A stretch of 64,000 bases of DNA from positions 248,001 through 312,000 of the IMG/VR virus record IMGVR_UViG_3300042367_000228; one strand, 5' to 3'. The first letter of the stretch is position 1; every line of letters begins with the position of its first letter. Source of the DNA: a virus. The notes below the pieces were generated by a model. It was not told the DNA's origin. It made no database searches and saw nothing but the letters and a program-made list of their open reading frames with translations. The translations under genes and the position numbers were made by a program. Positions 51,415 to 60,063 of this stretch are shown in pieces.

Positions 51415-52129
51415 AGTTCATACTGTAATACATATCAACTCGATCCCACCATTTATTAACGTATTTGTTAAACTCGCTACCTTCTAATATAAATTCTTGA
51501 TATTGTGGTTCTCCCCATACCCACGGTTTAAGTTCAGGAGGTTTAACACACATTAGAACTACACCTTTTTGTATATTAGTTTCGTGTATCTTATTATGTG
51601 CAATAGAATATGCAGCTAGTTGAAGATAGTAATCTTCAATGTACTCACGTTTTTTAGGTTTATTAGATTGTTTATAATCAAGGATAGCAGGTTCACCTTT
51701 ATGTAATCCTACAGCATCTGTAGTACCTGCATACAGTTCTGGATAGTAAAGTGCAACTTCATTACCCCAAACTTCGTTGACGTTTTTTAATCCGTGATCT
51801 ATAATGTGTTGAGCCATTTTATGACTTTGCTGACTATATGGATTAGAGCCAGATTCATTTAGAAATCCTTGTGCGACAAAATCTTCCAAAAATTTATGCA
51901 TACGAGTTCCGCGACTAGCAGCTTCAGTTGTAATTTGTTGTGCTTTGTCATAGCCAACAGCTTTACGCCATGCTTGTAGTGCAGCTTTATCTTCTTCTGG
52001 TTTTGTTGCTGATAGTATTGTAGTTACGGAAGGAACTTTAGATCCATCAGGGCAAGAATATAAACGCTTGCCCTTAACGGATTGTCTGTTTATTGGTGTG
52101 TATTGATATTTTTCAGTTAGTAGTTTCAT
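51413..52129 (-). CDS. PD-(D/E)XK nuclease
   Basis: Start set at ATG 52129 (MKLLTEKYQYTPINRQSVKG). 238 residues with the RecB/MGME-type nuclease layout: SVTTILSATKPEEDKAALQA, RGTRMHKFLEDF (His motif), ELYAGTTDAVGLHKGEPAIL-DYKQSNK (catalytic D, D and K) and IEDYYLQLAAYSIAHN (the Q-x3-Y helix). Probably a 5'-3' or single-strand exonuclease in replication or recombination. The -10 hexamer lies 6 bases before this ATG, so the message is probably leaderless. Confidence 0.82.
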   Translation of the reverse strand: MKLLTEKYQYTPINRQSVKGKRLYSCPDGSKVPSVTTILSATKPEEDKAALQAWRKAVGYDKAQQITTEAASRGTRMHKFLEDFVAQGFLNESGSNPYSQQSHKMAQHIIDHGLKNVNEVWGNEVALYYPELYAGTTDAVGLHKGEPAILDYKQSNKPKKREYIEDYYLQLAAYSIAHNKIHETNIQKGVVLMCVKPPELKPWVWGEPQYQEFILEGSEFNKYVNKWWDRVDMYYSMN

Positions 52130-52135
52130 AACATA

Positions 52136-52164
52136 ATTATAATACATTTAACTGTCAATGTCAA
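52136..52164 (-). promoter_or_regulatory. sigma70-type promoter, probably leaderless message
   Basis: TTGACA (52159-52164) and TATAAT (52136-52141), spacer 17, followed 6 bases later by the ATG at 52129. Confidence 0.75.
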
Positions 52165-52490
52165 TCTTTATTTTTTCTTCTGTTAAATGCTTCTCTAGAT
52201 CTTTTAGAAAAGTCACTTTCAACTTCTTTATGTTGAGTTAATGGATCCGGCATAGCTTGATTTGTTTTAATTACTAACCCTGATTCGTCATACCGATCAA
52301 CAAATTGTTGAACTAACGGGTCTGATTCGTAACGTTGAGCAAAGCTTTCAAAATCAATAAACGGTGCACCACCTGTTCTGTCTACTCTATTAAGAGCGTC
52401 CCATGTTAGTGATGCACTCGATTTATTGTTGTTTGCTGCAGATTGAATTGTCCGTAGTGTATTAATTAACGGATCAATTGATTCATTTAC
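52161..52490 (-). CDS. C-terminal extension read by probable -1 frameshift
   Basis: Open frame of 109 codons without a start codon near its beginning. It continues the 326-residue gene upstream in the -1 frame, starting at the A9G run (TCA AAA AAA AAG TAA in frame 0; AAA AAA AAA GTA AAT in -1). The product reads VNESIDPLINTLRTIQSAAN, NALNRVDRTG-like, FIDFESFAQRYESDPLVQQF and a basic end (FSKRSREAFNRRKNKD), protein-like throughout. A sequencing error in the A run would look the same. No other gene fits this 330-base stretch. Confidence 0.6.
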   Translation of the reverse strand, partial: VNESIDPLINTLRTIQSAANNNKSSASLTWDALNRVDRTGGAPFIDFESFAQRYESDPLVQQFVDRYDESGLVIKTNQAMPDPLTQHKEVESDFSKRSREAFNRRKNKD

Positions 52491-53467
52491 TTTTTTTTTG
52501 AGCTTAACATCATACCTAATTTACGGCTGTATTCAACGCTTTCACGTTTCATACGACCTGCATCAGGAGCTGCGCTTGCTAATTCTTCAGGTGAACCAGG
52601 TTGTTCTTCACCAGGAGCTGCGCCGCCAAAATTAGGAGCTGGAGCACCTGCTACTTGAGCTGCTGCACCGATCGGTGCAGTTTCACCGGCTACTGGCGCA
52701 CCTAACATTTCTGGTTCATCGCCGGTTACAACTGCTAGCCCTTGGTTTAAACCTTGACGTGATGTTTCTAATGCTGTGTAGATATTATCCATTGCAGGTC
52801 TAACAACACTATCGTATCTTTGAGCAACGTCACTACCGGCTACACGTTTAATATTATCTAACAATTCTAAGAATTGCTCAGAACGCATAGCAGCCATATC
52901 TTCTAACCATCCTGTGATACGTTGTACAATGTCACGTGTTTGGATAATTACATCGGCCTTTGTTTCTTCATCTTCTAATAAAATCCAGCTAGCTTGTGAT
53001 TCGTTTAAATCATAACGTACTTTTAATTCTGCAGACAATTCACGACGATCAGATTCGCCTAATGAAATTCTACGAATTGCACTATTGATCCAACTTTCTG
53101 GAACTGATAATTTTGTAGCACGTTGGCGTAATCTACTTTGAGCATACCCTTCGTCTGTTTTTTCTTTTTTCTTTTTACGAGGTGCATCATCTTCAACATC
53201 TACTTCATCACAGTTTTCACGTTCAAAAATTTCTTGATTTAATACATCAAGAAACATACGTGTTTTTTGATATGTAGCATTTTCGACAACTGAGTTATAG
53301 CTTTCATTCATTTCAAATTGGCTAATTTTAGTACGTAATTTATTACGTGCATCTTCAAGCTGTGCATCTGTAAAATTTTCTAATTTTACCGTATAACCAA
53401 AGTTTTTAGCTAAACTTTCGTTTAGTTTTAAACTAGTTAACGGTTGATTTAAATCATTAATTTGCAT
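52487..53467 (-). CDS. putative head core/scaffold-like protein (326 aa)
   Basis: 326 residues beginning MQINDLNQPLTSLKLNESLA, strongly helical and charged: QLEDARNKLRTKISQFEMNE, a lysine cluster DDAPRKKKKEKTDEGY, SWINSAIRRISLGESDRREL, then a P/G/A-rich linker (GAAAQVAGAPAPNFGGAAPG) and a basic tail. It resembles internal head or scaffold proteins of marine T4-like phages in composition only. Stops at TAA straight after AAA AAA AAG, a -1 slippery site. Late consensus promoter upstream. Confidence 0.6.
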   Translation of the reverse strand: MQINDLNQPLTSLKLNESLAKNFGYTVKLENFTDAQLEDARNKLRTKISQFEMNESYNSVVENATYQKTRMFLDVLNQEIFERENCDEVDVEDDAPRKKKKEKTDEGYAQSRLRQRATKLSVPESWINSAIRRISLGESDRRELSAELKVRYDLNESQASWILLEDEETKADVIIQTRDIVQRITGWLEDMAAMRSEQFLELLDNIKRVAGSDVAQRYDSVVRPAMDNIYTALETSRQGLNQGLAVVTGDEPEMLGAPVAGETAPIGAAAQVAGAPAPNFGGAAPGEEQPGSPEELASAAPDAGRMKRESVEYSRKLGMMLSSKKK

Positions 53468-53496
53468 AATTGGTTCCTAGGTTATTTCTTATTACG

Positions 53497-53504
53497 TATT
53501 TATA
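53497..53504 (-). promoter_or_regulatory. T4-type late promoter
   Basis: Exact TATAAATA on the minus strand, 30 bases before the gene at 53467. Confidence 0.72.
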
Positions 53505-53937
53505 TAAAAGACTGACGAAACAATCGAAAAATTAGCTGCTGATAGTATTGAGTCAATGCTGTACTTTCTTCTAACCGTGTTAACATTATTTGATATCTGT
53601 TTTCGTCAGCTACTAACGCTATGTTATTTTTAAAAACTACAGCATCTGTAGAAACTGACGCATACTTATTATCTAACATTTTGATATTTTGATATTTTTC
53701 GTAGTGCCTGTTATTGTATTCTTTTGCAGCAATTAAGGCACAGCTTTTAAGATAGTAATCGTTTATCAATTCTTTTGAAGTTGTATTATACACACCCCAA
53801 TACTTGTTGTCAAGTTGTTTAACTAAGAATCCTTTATAAACTAATGACCCATCAGGTAATACTGAAATTGGTAACGACGCTTGTAATTCTTGATCAAAGT
53901 ACGAAGCTAATTCTTTAATTGATTTCTTGTTTTTCAT
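53500..53937 (-). CDS. hypothetical protein (145 aa)
   Basis: 145 residues: MKNKKSIKELASYFDQELQA, a beta part (LPDGSLVYKGFLVKQLDNKY-WGVYNT) and a helical Y/Q-rich end (TQYYQQLIFRLFRQSFI). Overlaps its upstream neighbour by 23 bases. No family recognised. Confidence 0.6.
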   Translation of the reverse strand: MKNKKSIKELASYFDQELQASLPISVLPDGSLVYKGFLVKQLDNKYWGVYNTTSKELINDYYLKSCALIAAKEYNNRHYEKYQNIKMLDNKYASVSTDAVVFKNNIALVADENRYQIMLTRLEESTALTQYYQQLIFRLFRQSFI

Positions 53938-54127
53938 TTGCTACAACTGTAGGATCGTTAAATCCGATCTTTTTCAGTAAACTTTTTCGTATCATAGTTT
54001 CTGCAATACACTGTTCACGGTCTGTAAGATTTGCTAACTTAATTGGAGTTTTTAATCTTTCAAATAACTTCTTTTCTTCGTTAGTGATGAAGATTTCAAA
54101 ATCTGATATAAGCTCGTTTATTTTCAT
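53915..54127 (-). CDS. small helical protein with shared N-terminal motif (70 aa)
   Basis: 70 residues: MKINELISDFEIFITNEEKK then LFERLKTPIKLANLTDREQC. Starts with the M-K-I-x-E-L motif but lacks an early L-x-E. ATGA overlap with the upstream gene. Confidence 0.6.
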   Translation of the reverse strand: MKINELISDFEIFITNEEKKLFERLKTPIKLANLTDREQCIAETMIRKSLLKKIGFNDPTVVANEKQEIN

Positions 54128-54762
54128 CTTAAACCTGCGATAGTTAACATTGCTATTAATTCTTCTGATTCTTTTATAGGTGTTGGGTGTACAACATTAC
54201 GGTGATTTCTACCAGAATTCTTTTCAAACTTTTTATCAACTACATCGTTAATAAAGTCATCAGTTGGATCACCACTAATGTCTTTATTCTCATGTGACGC
54301 TATAAGATCTGCATCATCTTTGTCATCAAGCATCTCTTGCATAGTAGAACCAATATTATCAGGTAATTCTATTTCGGAACCAACTTTAGGTAATTGTGCT
54401 TGTTGCTGCTGCTGAGGAGCAGGTTGTCCAGGCTGTTGTTGTCCCGGTGCAGGTTGTTGTCCGTTAGCAACTGGAATTTGTCCTTGTTGCGGTTGTCCAT
54501 CTTGAGGAACTTGTCCTTGTTGTGCAGGTGCAGGTTGTTGCCCTGGTACAGGCTGACCCATTGTTTCGTTACCTTGTTGACCTTGCGGTGCATTTGCAGG
54601 ATTAAGGTTTAATGTTGATATGTTAGGTGTATTTGGTTTTGGCTGAATAGCAGCCGGTGTTGTAGTTATTTTAGTAGCACCGTCAGCTGACGAGATTTCA
54701 ACTTTTTCGGGGTCACTTTGTGTTACTTTGTAATTACTTTCTGTAATTTCTTTAATCTTCAT
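54124..54762 (-). CDS. Q/P/G-rich protein with capsid-targeting-like N-terminus (212 aa)
   Basis: 212 residues. MKIKEITES (I-T-E at 6-8) is followed by a polar region, then a low-complexity stretch at about 55-130 rich in Q, P, G (GQQPAPAQQGQVPQDGQPQQ), and an acidic C-terminal third (MLDDKDDADLIASHENKDIS). Such sequences are typical of flexible internal head proteins. Overlaps neighbours by 4 bases on both sides. Confidence 0.65.
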   Translation of the reverse strand: MKIKEITESNYKVTQSDPEKVEISSADGATKITTTPAAIQPKPNTPNISTLNLNPANAPQGQQGNETMGQPVPGQQPAPAQQGQVPQDGQPQQGQIPVANGQQPAPGQQQPGQPAPQQQQQAQLPKVGSEIELPDNIGSTMQEMLDDKDDADLIASHENKDISGDPTDDFINDVVDKKFEKNSGRNHRNVVHPTPIKESEELIAMLTIAGLR

Positions 54763-55454
54763 ATTTGTTCTCCAAGGCTTAATTCTGCACTTTGTAATTT
54801 GTCGATATGTTTGCGCAAGTTATTAATTTTGCCGTTAGCCCGAAGCAACTTAAACGCTAGATTTTCTACACTAAACTCGCCGCCTTTCTCTAAACCAGAT
54901 TTTCTTAATCGAGCTATATCATTTAACGTATCAGTAGCTAGTGTTAGATTTGATGATGTTAATGCTTGATCAATTTGACTTTGGTAAGTGTCGGCTTTGC
55001 TTTCAACTTCTTCGTTGTTTACAGAAGGCGGTCGATGTTTTGGTTTGTTAATCCATTTTTCGTCTATGATACTGTATATACCAGCCGAATGATGGGGTTG
55101 TTTACTATCTTGTACATATACTTCTACAGCAATATCTTTAATTTTTAAATCGTATTTAAAATTGTAATGATTCTTTTTAGCATTGAACAATTCTGCCATA
55201 TTTGGATCATCAATATCAACTATTAAATGTAGATCAATGTCTGAATATTCAGAATATCCAAAACTTGCATTACTACCGCTAACAGTAATATCTTTTAAAT
55301 GTAACTGTGTAACATTTAAGAATTGTGCAAAGTGTTTAGCTATAAGAAGTAACTTATAACGAACATCAGTTTTTAAATGATTATCCGTCCATAATACTGG
55401 ATTTAATGTATCATGATAAGGTACAGCTTTTTCGGATAATTCGGTAAATCTCAT
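54759..55454 (-). CDS. nucleotidyltransferase-like protein with capsid-targeting-like N-terminus
   Basis: 231 residues starting MRFTELSEK (L-S-E at 6-8). The nucleotidyltransferase signature is VSGSNASFGYSEYSDIDLHL-IVDID (GS...SDIDL with catalytic Asp pair), then DIAVEVYVQDSKQPHHSAGI (third Asp/Glu region). C-terminal half helical (TYQSQIDQALTSSNLTLATD). Related proteins modify RNA, small molecules or proteins with nucleotides; target unknown. If packaged, it could act on host targets at entry. Confidence 0.72.
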   Translation of the reverse strand: MRFTELSEKAVPYHDTLNPVLWTDNHLKTDVRYKLLLIAKHFAQFLNVTQLHLKDITVSGSNASFGYSEYSDIDLHLIVDIDDPNMAELFNAKKNHYNFKYDLKIKDIAVEVYVQDSKQPHHSAGIYSIIDEKWINKPKHRPPSVNNEEVESKADTYQSQIDQALTSSNLTLATDTLNDIARLRKSGLEKGGEFSVENLAFKLLRANGKINNLRKHIDKLQSAELSLGEQI

Positions 55455-55455
55455 A

Positions 55456-55692
55456 TTAAAATTTTATTAAAATAGTTACTACTGTTGATAACAATCCGGC
55501 GATAATTGTTGCAGTTGCTCCGATAACTACTTTACTCATGCTAGATTGGCTTTCTTGAATCTTTTCAGCGAGTGATACTACTTTTGATTCGATCGTTGTT
55601 AAACGTGTTTCTAAATTTTGATAGCGCAACGCGCATAATTCTACGTGGCTTTCTAAATTATTTTTTTCTATATCTGTTGGTTTTAATGACAT
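55456..55692 (-). CDS. coiled-coil membrane-anchored protein (78 aa)
   Basis: 78 residues: a heptad helix (CALRYQNLETRLTTIESKVV-SLAEKIQESQ) followed by a C-terminal membrane helix (VVIGATATIIAGLLSTVVTI). The layout matches XhlA-type (haemolysin) small phage proteins associated with lysis. Own late-type promoter. Confidence 0.65.
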   Translation of the reverse strand: MSLKPTDIEKNNLESHVELCALRYQNLETRLTTIESKVVSLAEKIQESQSSMSKVVIGATATIIAGLLSTVVTILIKF

Positions 55693-55739
55693 CTCATCGC
55701 TCCAGTGGTCGTTCGGTGAGTTACTTCACGTAACGTTAA

Positions 55740-55747
55740 TATTTATT
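55740..55747 (-). promoter_or_regulatory. late-type promoter
   Basis: AATAAATA on the minus strand, about 48 bases before the gene at 55692; the leader holds a small GTTAC/GTAAC hairpin. Confidence 0.45.
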
Positions 55748-56150
55748 GCTTTTTGTGAAAAACAATATTCTTATTTTTTCCGTGTGTTAGAAATACTGCA
55801 TGTGTTTGGTGTAACCATTCATCTAACCCTTGTATGTACGGCACTAACTCAAAGTCATCTTTAAGAAACGAAATTGGATCACCGTTTTCTTCATAAACAA
55901 AATCGCGTTCAGTAGCAAAGTCAAATCGCCAAAGTCTAACAATTTCATCAGTATCAAAACCTACTAAACTACCTCTTACTTCAGTAGCTTGTGGACTCTG
56001 AGAGTACAAGATGTTACAACGAATGCCTAATGTTTGAACAATCGTATTAAAGTTTTGTTCCTTCCATCGGGCAGCCTCTTTACCTGGTTCAGCTCTGTAT
56101 TGACCAGTATGCGTTATATCAACAAATGTATAAAGTTTATAATCTTCCAT
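55743..56150 (-). CDS. hypothetical structural-region protein (135 aa)
   Basis: Start taken as ATG 56150 (MEDYKLYTFVDITHTGQYRA); an ATG at 56168 is also in frame. 135 residues with an aromatic beta pattern (ILYSQSPQATEVRGSLVGFD, IVRLWRFDFATERDFVYEEN). The family seems to be present in other marine T4-like phages (from memory). A late-type promoter sits four bases before ATG 56150. Confidence 0.55.
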   Translation of the reverse strand: MEDYKLYTFVDITHTGQYRAEPGKEAARWKEQNFNTIVQTLGIRCNILYSQSPQATEVRGSLVGFDTDEIVRLWRFDFATERDFVYEENGDPISFLKDDFELVPYIQGLDEWLHQTHAVFLTHGKNKNIVFHKKQ

Positions 56151-56154
56151 GTTG

Positions 56155-56162
56155 TATTTAAC
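56155..56162 (-). promoter_or_regulatory. late-type promoter adjoining a start codon
   Basis: GTTAAATA then CAAC and ATG 56150, the same close spacing as at 11479 and 37453. Confidence 0.4.
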
Positions 56163-56168
56163 AGTCAT

Positions 56169-56200
56169 AAAAAAAGGGTTCACAAAATGTGAACCCTTTT
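56169..56200 (-). terminator. rho-independent terminator
   Basis: Stem AAAAGGGTTCAC/GTGAACCCTTTT (56189-56200 with 56172-56183), loop of 5, T-run on the minus strand; ends the gene at 56224. Confidence 0.92.
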
Positions 56201-56223
56201 AATCCCATCCCTAAGAAGGTTAA

Positions 56224-56721
56224 TTAAGCAACTGCGCCTAATACAGTACCTGTTGCGTCAACAGTTAATGCAGTAATTGTAGTAGCTGCACCTGTACCAG
56301 TTGCAACTGCTGCTGTGATTGCAGCTTCTAAGTCGCCGTATGAAGCGCCTGAAACTGGACCGCCAGCTGTGTTACCTGATGTATCAGAATCGTTAATTGT
56401 ATCTTCTGAAACTGCAACTAAGAAACCAGTTGTACCTGGTACCCAAATTTGATAAATTTCTGCACCAACTTGCAATGCACGAACTGCTAATGCAAATTTG
56501 CTAGCAGCTGATTGATAGTTAACTGAAAAATCAACAGCTGTTGTAGAACCTGAAGCACCAGTAACTGCTGTAATTTTCAATAGACGTAATTGGCGTGTAC
56601 CGAAGTTGCTGTAAACTTGACCAACACCATATGTATGTTGTGGGGTCATTTTCAAATAGTTTGTTGTAGCTAGGCTGTTACCGCCGGTTACTAATAAATC
56701 TGAACTGATTAATGATGGCAT
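56224..56721 (-). CDS. putative abundant virion protein (165 aa)
   Basis: 165 residues, small-residue rich: MPSLISSDLLVTGGNSLATT, TYGVGQVYSNFGTRQLRLLK, FSVNYQSAASKFALAVRALQ, QIWVPGTTGFLVAVSED and an A/T-rich end. It is a monocistronic late unit with a strong ribosome binding site (AGGAGAAAT) and its own terminator. Expression layout suggests a capsid-decorating or tail protein; no family recognised. Confidence 0.6.
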   Translation of the reverse strand: MPSLISSDLLVTGGNSLATTNYLKMTPQHTYGVGQVYSNFGTRQLRLLKITAVTGASGSTTAVDFSVNYQSAASKFALAVRALQVGAEIYQIWVPGTTGFLVAVSEDTINDSDTSGNTAGGPVSGASYGDLEAAITAAVATGTGAATTITALTVDATGTVLGAVA

Positions 56722-56770
56722 GATATTTCTCCTCTATTACCATAACTTACTACTCTGTAAGTGTTATAAT

Positions 56771-56778
56771 TATTTAGC
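56771..56778 (-). promoter_or_regulatory. late-type promoter
   Basis: GCTAAATA on the minus strand about 50 bases before the gene at 56721. Confidence 0.45.
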
Positions 56779-56800
56779 ATCTATATTAAAAATGCTTGTG

Positions 56801-57052
56801 TTATTGCTTATTTTCCTGAATACGTTTAATACTACGCTTAAACTTATTAGTATCGCCTGTTTTAATACTATTAATAAAACGGCGTTCTAATTCAGCAGCA
56901 GTTTCTAGATCATAGTTTTCTCTTATTAATTCTAATAAATTAATTGCGCTTTCTATTAGGTTAGAACCGCGGCTTTCTATAACTAAATTTGTATCACGGC
57001 TAATTCCAATGTCGCTGAGTTCTTGTAATATTGATCGAGTGCTTTTTCTCAT
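56801..57052 (-). CDS. hypothetical helical protein (83 aa)
   Basis: 83 residues: MRKSTRSILQELSDIGISRD, an acidic helix (NLLELIRENYDLETAAELER) and a basic end. Two bases after the stop of the next upstream gene. No motif recognised. Confidence 0.6.
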   Translation of the reverse strand: MRKSTRSILQELSDIGISRDTNLVIESRGSNLIESAINLLELIRENYDLETAAELERRFINSIKTGDTNKFKRSIKRIQENKQ

Positions 57053-57054
57053 AG

Positions 57055-57456
57055 TTAGTCCACTGCTGGCTGTTTAAACAGATTAGGATGCATTTTACCC
57101 CACTTTCTCATAACCACAGCTGCTTGCGCATTTGCTTCATTTTCATGTGGACTGCCATCTTTACCACTATCTGGTGTTAATTCATTATTTAAATCTTGTC
57201 TATAGTGTACAAGTTCATGTGCTAATGTTCTGCACACATCCATAATATGTCTGTTAGATAAAGTAACAGTAATATGCTTATTACCGTATCCTCCGAATGA
57301 ACTATGCTTTACACTAATCTCATTACCGTCTTGTAAATCGATATCAGGCAATTCATCTAGTTGCAGTTCGCTAGCAGCAAACTCAATGAACTTATCAATA
57401 ATGCGTGTAGCTTTATTGTACTGTAAACCTTCTGTTAAAATTTCTTGTACTTTCAT
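57055..57456 (-). CDS. HExxH metallopeptidase-like protein with capsid-targeting-like N-terminus
   Basis: 133 residues starting MKVQEILTEG, with L-T-E at residues 7-9. Zinc motif H80-E-L-V-H84 (CRTLAHELVHYRQDL) with a following HENEANA whose Glu107 can be the third ligand, as in minigluzincin or SprT-like folds. A small protease with a packaging-like tag would be released into the host at infection. Closely spaced with genes on both sides. Confidence 0.7.
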   Translation of the reverse strand: MKVQEILTEGLQYNKATRIIDKFIEFAASELQLDELPDIDLQDGNEISVKHSSFGGYGNKHITVTLSNRHIMDVCRTLAHELVHYRQDLNNELTPDSGKDGSPHENEANAQAAVVMRKWGKMHPNLFKQPAVD

Positions 57457-57464
57457 AACAATAC

Positions 57465-57746
57465 TTATCGTTTTAACAGTTGAAGTATACGAGAAAGATC
57501 GTCAATTTCATCAGTCGGTTCTGCACCGACATCTTCAGGTTCAGTCAATTTATCAATTACTGCACTGTCTTTGCCAGCATCAGCTTTTTTAAGTTCTAAC
57601 TCTTGCTGCAATGGTGAAACAAAGATTGGATTTTCATCAGGTTCTGCTGAATCAGATCCATTGCCTGCTACGTCAATCTCAGGATCGCCGTCACCGTTTA
57701 TTTTAATGTTAATCGGTACATTGATTGTAAATTCTTTTGCTCTCAT
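57465..57746 (-). CDS. acidic hypothetical protein (93 aa)
   Basis: Start set at ATG 57746, with AAGGA upstream. 93 residues: MRAKEFTINVPINIKINGDG, DPEIDVAGNGSDSAEPDENP, then a helical acidic end (KLTEPEDVGAEPTDEIDDLS). N-terminus partly resembles the shared motif. GATAAGTA, one base off the late promoter, lies upstream. Confidence 0.55.
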   Translation of the reverse strand: MRAKEFTINVPINIKINGDGDPEIDVAGNGSDSAEPDENPIFVSPLQQELELKKADAGKDSAVIDKLTEPEDVGAEPTDEIDDLSRILQLLKR

Positions 57747-57778
57747 TATAAATCCTTTAGCTATACTATACTTATCTT

Positions 57779-59803
57779 TTATATATGCTCTTGCCAAGTG
57801 ACCACGCCTACAGCACGATCGTTATTAGTAGTGGCAATAGCAGCCAAACACCATATATCTGATACTCCGGCAATAGTGCGTCCTAGTTGTTGACTAAAGT
57901 CTACGTCATTTGAAGTAATAGAGGCTGATCCTCCTTTGTTTAATCCCACAAATATTCCTTGATCAATCACAGTTCCACCTGACAATTCGGTAGCAGAAAG
58001 GTCATACTCTACTGAACTGTCTGCGCTAGCACTAGTCCAACTAGCATTAGTTAATGTTGGATTTATAATTATCCGATAGACAAATGCAGCCTGTTGTAGA
58101 CCAAACAGATCAAACTTAACAGGGACAACAACTGAATCAAGATTAGCTGCTTTGAGTCTAATACATACTAGAGGTCTATATACTGTGTTGCTGAGATCCT
58201 TGCCTGTTAGACTAGTTCCATTACTTCGACTAACACTACGATTCATGTAGCCACCTTCGGATATCACAGTTGAACATATGGCTCGCATGGTGCCCGCAGC
58301 TCCGGTGCTTGTTAGTTCATATCTAACAGGTAATGAAGCAGTAGTCATGTAAACTTTGTTAAAGCTGACTTGGTTAGCGTGATGGAATGTATGACAGAGT
58401 ATAAACTGCCCATCGATAACAAATCCGCAACGAACTGATCCTACGCCCAGCCATTCAATATCACACCAAAAAATCTGTGCTCTACTTACAACTAACGTGA
58501 TGCCGCTTGGCCCGGTTCCATTAAGTTTATCACCATTCCAATTTGCTTGAGCAAACTTTTCTGTAGTATTGTCTACAGACCCTGATGTATATTTTCTAAT
58601 CACAAGATTTAATGTATTACCATCTACTTCAAAGTATACACCGTTCTGTGCTCCAAACAATCCTACCCGCTGACGCAAGCCTGCGGTAGGTGTGGTCATA
58701 ACAAAAGTAGCCAACGTCAGCAAACTCTTACCAGGCTGATAAGCAAACACTGATTTGGTTTGTCTCAAACTTTCATCGCCGTTGCCTAACACCGACATTA
58801 ATACTGAACTTTCATTAGGTAGAAATACACTTGTAGCCGCACCAGTATCTACTTGATTCCATTTGAATGGGTCATCTCTGTATCGTTGAGCACCATCAAA
58901 CAAAGTAAACGGATTACTAACTCGTAATCTGCCAAACGCATCTAGATTTGCTCCACCAAACGATACAACAGGTGTACCTGTAATCGTAGCATTAACATTT
59001 CCACTAATAGGAACTGGATTGCCACTGTCGTTCTTAATCTCTACTTCAGGTATAGTACCGATGTTAACTGTAGGTGTTCCACTAATAGTAACTGTAGTAT
59101 TCTCTAAGGCTGATAATGTACTAGCACCTAGTTCTACTGTGCCACTCACAGTTGCTGATACTGTACCGTCTACTGTTATGCTACCACCGCCATCTTGTAC
59201 TGTAACTGTGCCAGTAACACCTACATTTTCTAATGCTGTTAATGTTGTACTACCTAACTCAACTGTACCGCTTACTATGGCATTGATGTTTTCAAGTGCT
59301 GACAAACTTCCGCTGTCTAACGTAACTGTGCCACTTACTTGTTGGGTAGTTGGGAATGTTACATTAGCTGTTACAGTTCCGCTAACTGGTTGTGTAGTTT
59401 GCCAAAATGTTCCTGTAACCGGAGTAGTTGGCATGCTTGCAATAGATACTGGTTGGGTAGTTTGCCAAAATGTTCCAGTTACTGCAATTGGATTAGTATT
59501 AGAAACATTAGCATCAACATATATACGATTATTTACAGTGTTGTCATTACTATCTTTAGATACTTTGATTAATGTTGGAAATGCTGGGAAGTTACCTACA
59601 TCAATATCACTTGTTAAATGAACTGGAATACTTTGTAATTCGGTGTTATTAATTTTAATTTCAGATGCAATGTTAACATTTCCAGTTACTGTAATATTAT
59701 CAGATCCTAACGTAACTCGAACATGTGGAAGTTCGTCAACGAGTTCCATTGCATGATGTAAATTATTTAAATTAGGATTTTTATTGTCGTGTTCGTACGC
59801 CAT
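57779..59803 (-). CDS. tail-associated repeat protein (674 aa)
   Basis: Start set at ATG 59803, overlapping the previous stop (TAATG). 674 residues. About residues 90-290 consist of SGTV-type repeats (VTGTFWQTTQPVSIASMPTT, TQQVSGTVTLDSGSLSALEN, VSGTVELGSTTLTALENVGV). The C-terminal 380 residues form a non-repeated beta domain (FTLFDGAQRYRDDPFKWNQV, QIFWCDIEWLGVGSVRCGFV, VVPVKFDLFGLQQAAFVYRI). Proteins with this architecture are common in marine phages and usually virion parts. Confidence 0.65.
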   Translation of the reverse strand: MAYEHDNKNPNLNNLHHAMELVDELPHVRVTLGSDNITVTGNVNIASEIKINNTELQSIPVHLTSDIDVGNFPAFPTLIKVSKDSNDNTVNNRIYVDANVSNTNPIAVTGTFWQTTQPVSIASMPTTPVTGTFWQTTQPVSGTVTANVTFPTTQQVSGTVTLDSGSLSALENINAIVSGTVELGSTTLTALENVGVTGTVTVQDGGGSITVDGTVSATVSGTVELGASTLSALENTTVTISGTPTVNIGTIPEVEIKNDSGNPVPISGNVNATITGTPVVSFGGANLDAFGRLRVSNPFTLFDGAQRYRDDPFKWNQVDTGAATSVFLPNESSVLMSVLGNGDESLRQTKSVFAYQPGKSLLTLATFVMTTPTAGLRQRVGLFGAQNGVYFEVDGNTLNLVIRKYTSGSVDNTTEKFAQANWNGDKLNGTGPSGITLVVSRAQIFWCDIEWLGVGSVRCGFVIDGQFILCHTFHHANQVSFNKVYMTTASLPVRYELTSTGAAGTMRAICSTVISEGGYMNRSVSRSNGTSLTGKDLSNTVYRPLVCIRLKAANLDSVVVPVKFDLFGLQQAAFVYRIIINPTLTNASWTSASADSSVEYDLSATELSGGTVIDQGIFVGLNKGGSASITSNDVDFSQQLGRTIAGVSDIWCLAAIATTNNDRAVGVVTWQEHI

Positions 59804-60063
59804 TATGTAATCCAAGGACGACCTAATACTAGTCCGCCTGCATTAGGATTGTCTGTAATTCCGTCACCGTTATATTTTGTTGGTAATTGCGTAATATCAT
59901 AATTGTTTCTATCACGATAGTATTGTTTAGTAGGATCTACACTTCCTGTAACTGTACCATCAGCTGCTACAATTTTACCTTGACGTTTAGCTTTTGCTAA
60001 CGCAAGTTTAGCTGCTTGTTTTGCTTCTTTGGTTGATAACCATGCGATTCCGTTAGCTGACAT
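59803..60063 (-). CDS. conserved hypothetical protein (86 aa)
   Basis: 86 residues: MSANGIAWLSTKEAKQAAKL, a basic helix (LALAKAKRQGKIVAADGTVT) and an ordered end (DNPNAGGLVLGRPWIT). Overlaps on both sides, so part of the late structural operon. Possibly a head or neck accessory; not recognised. Confidence 0.6.
   Translation of the reverse strand: MSANGIAWLSTKEAKQAAKLALAKAKRQGKIVAADGTVTGSVDPTKQYYRDRNNYDITQLPTKYNGDGITDNPNAGGLVLGRPWIT

Noticed and set aside
54369-54612. Overlapping frames (Leu- or Asn-rich) in the Q/P-rich gene
   Set aside because: Produced by the low-complexity CAACAAG-type repeats; no start signals.
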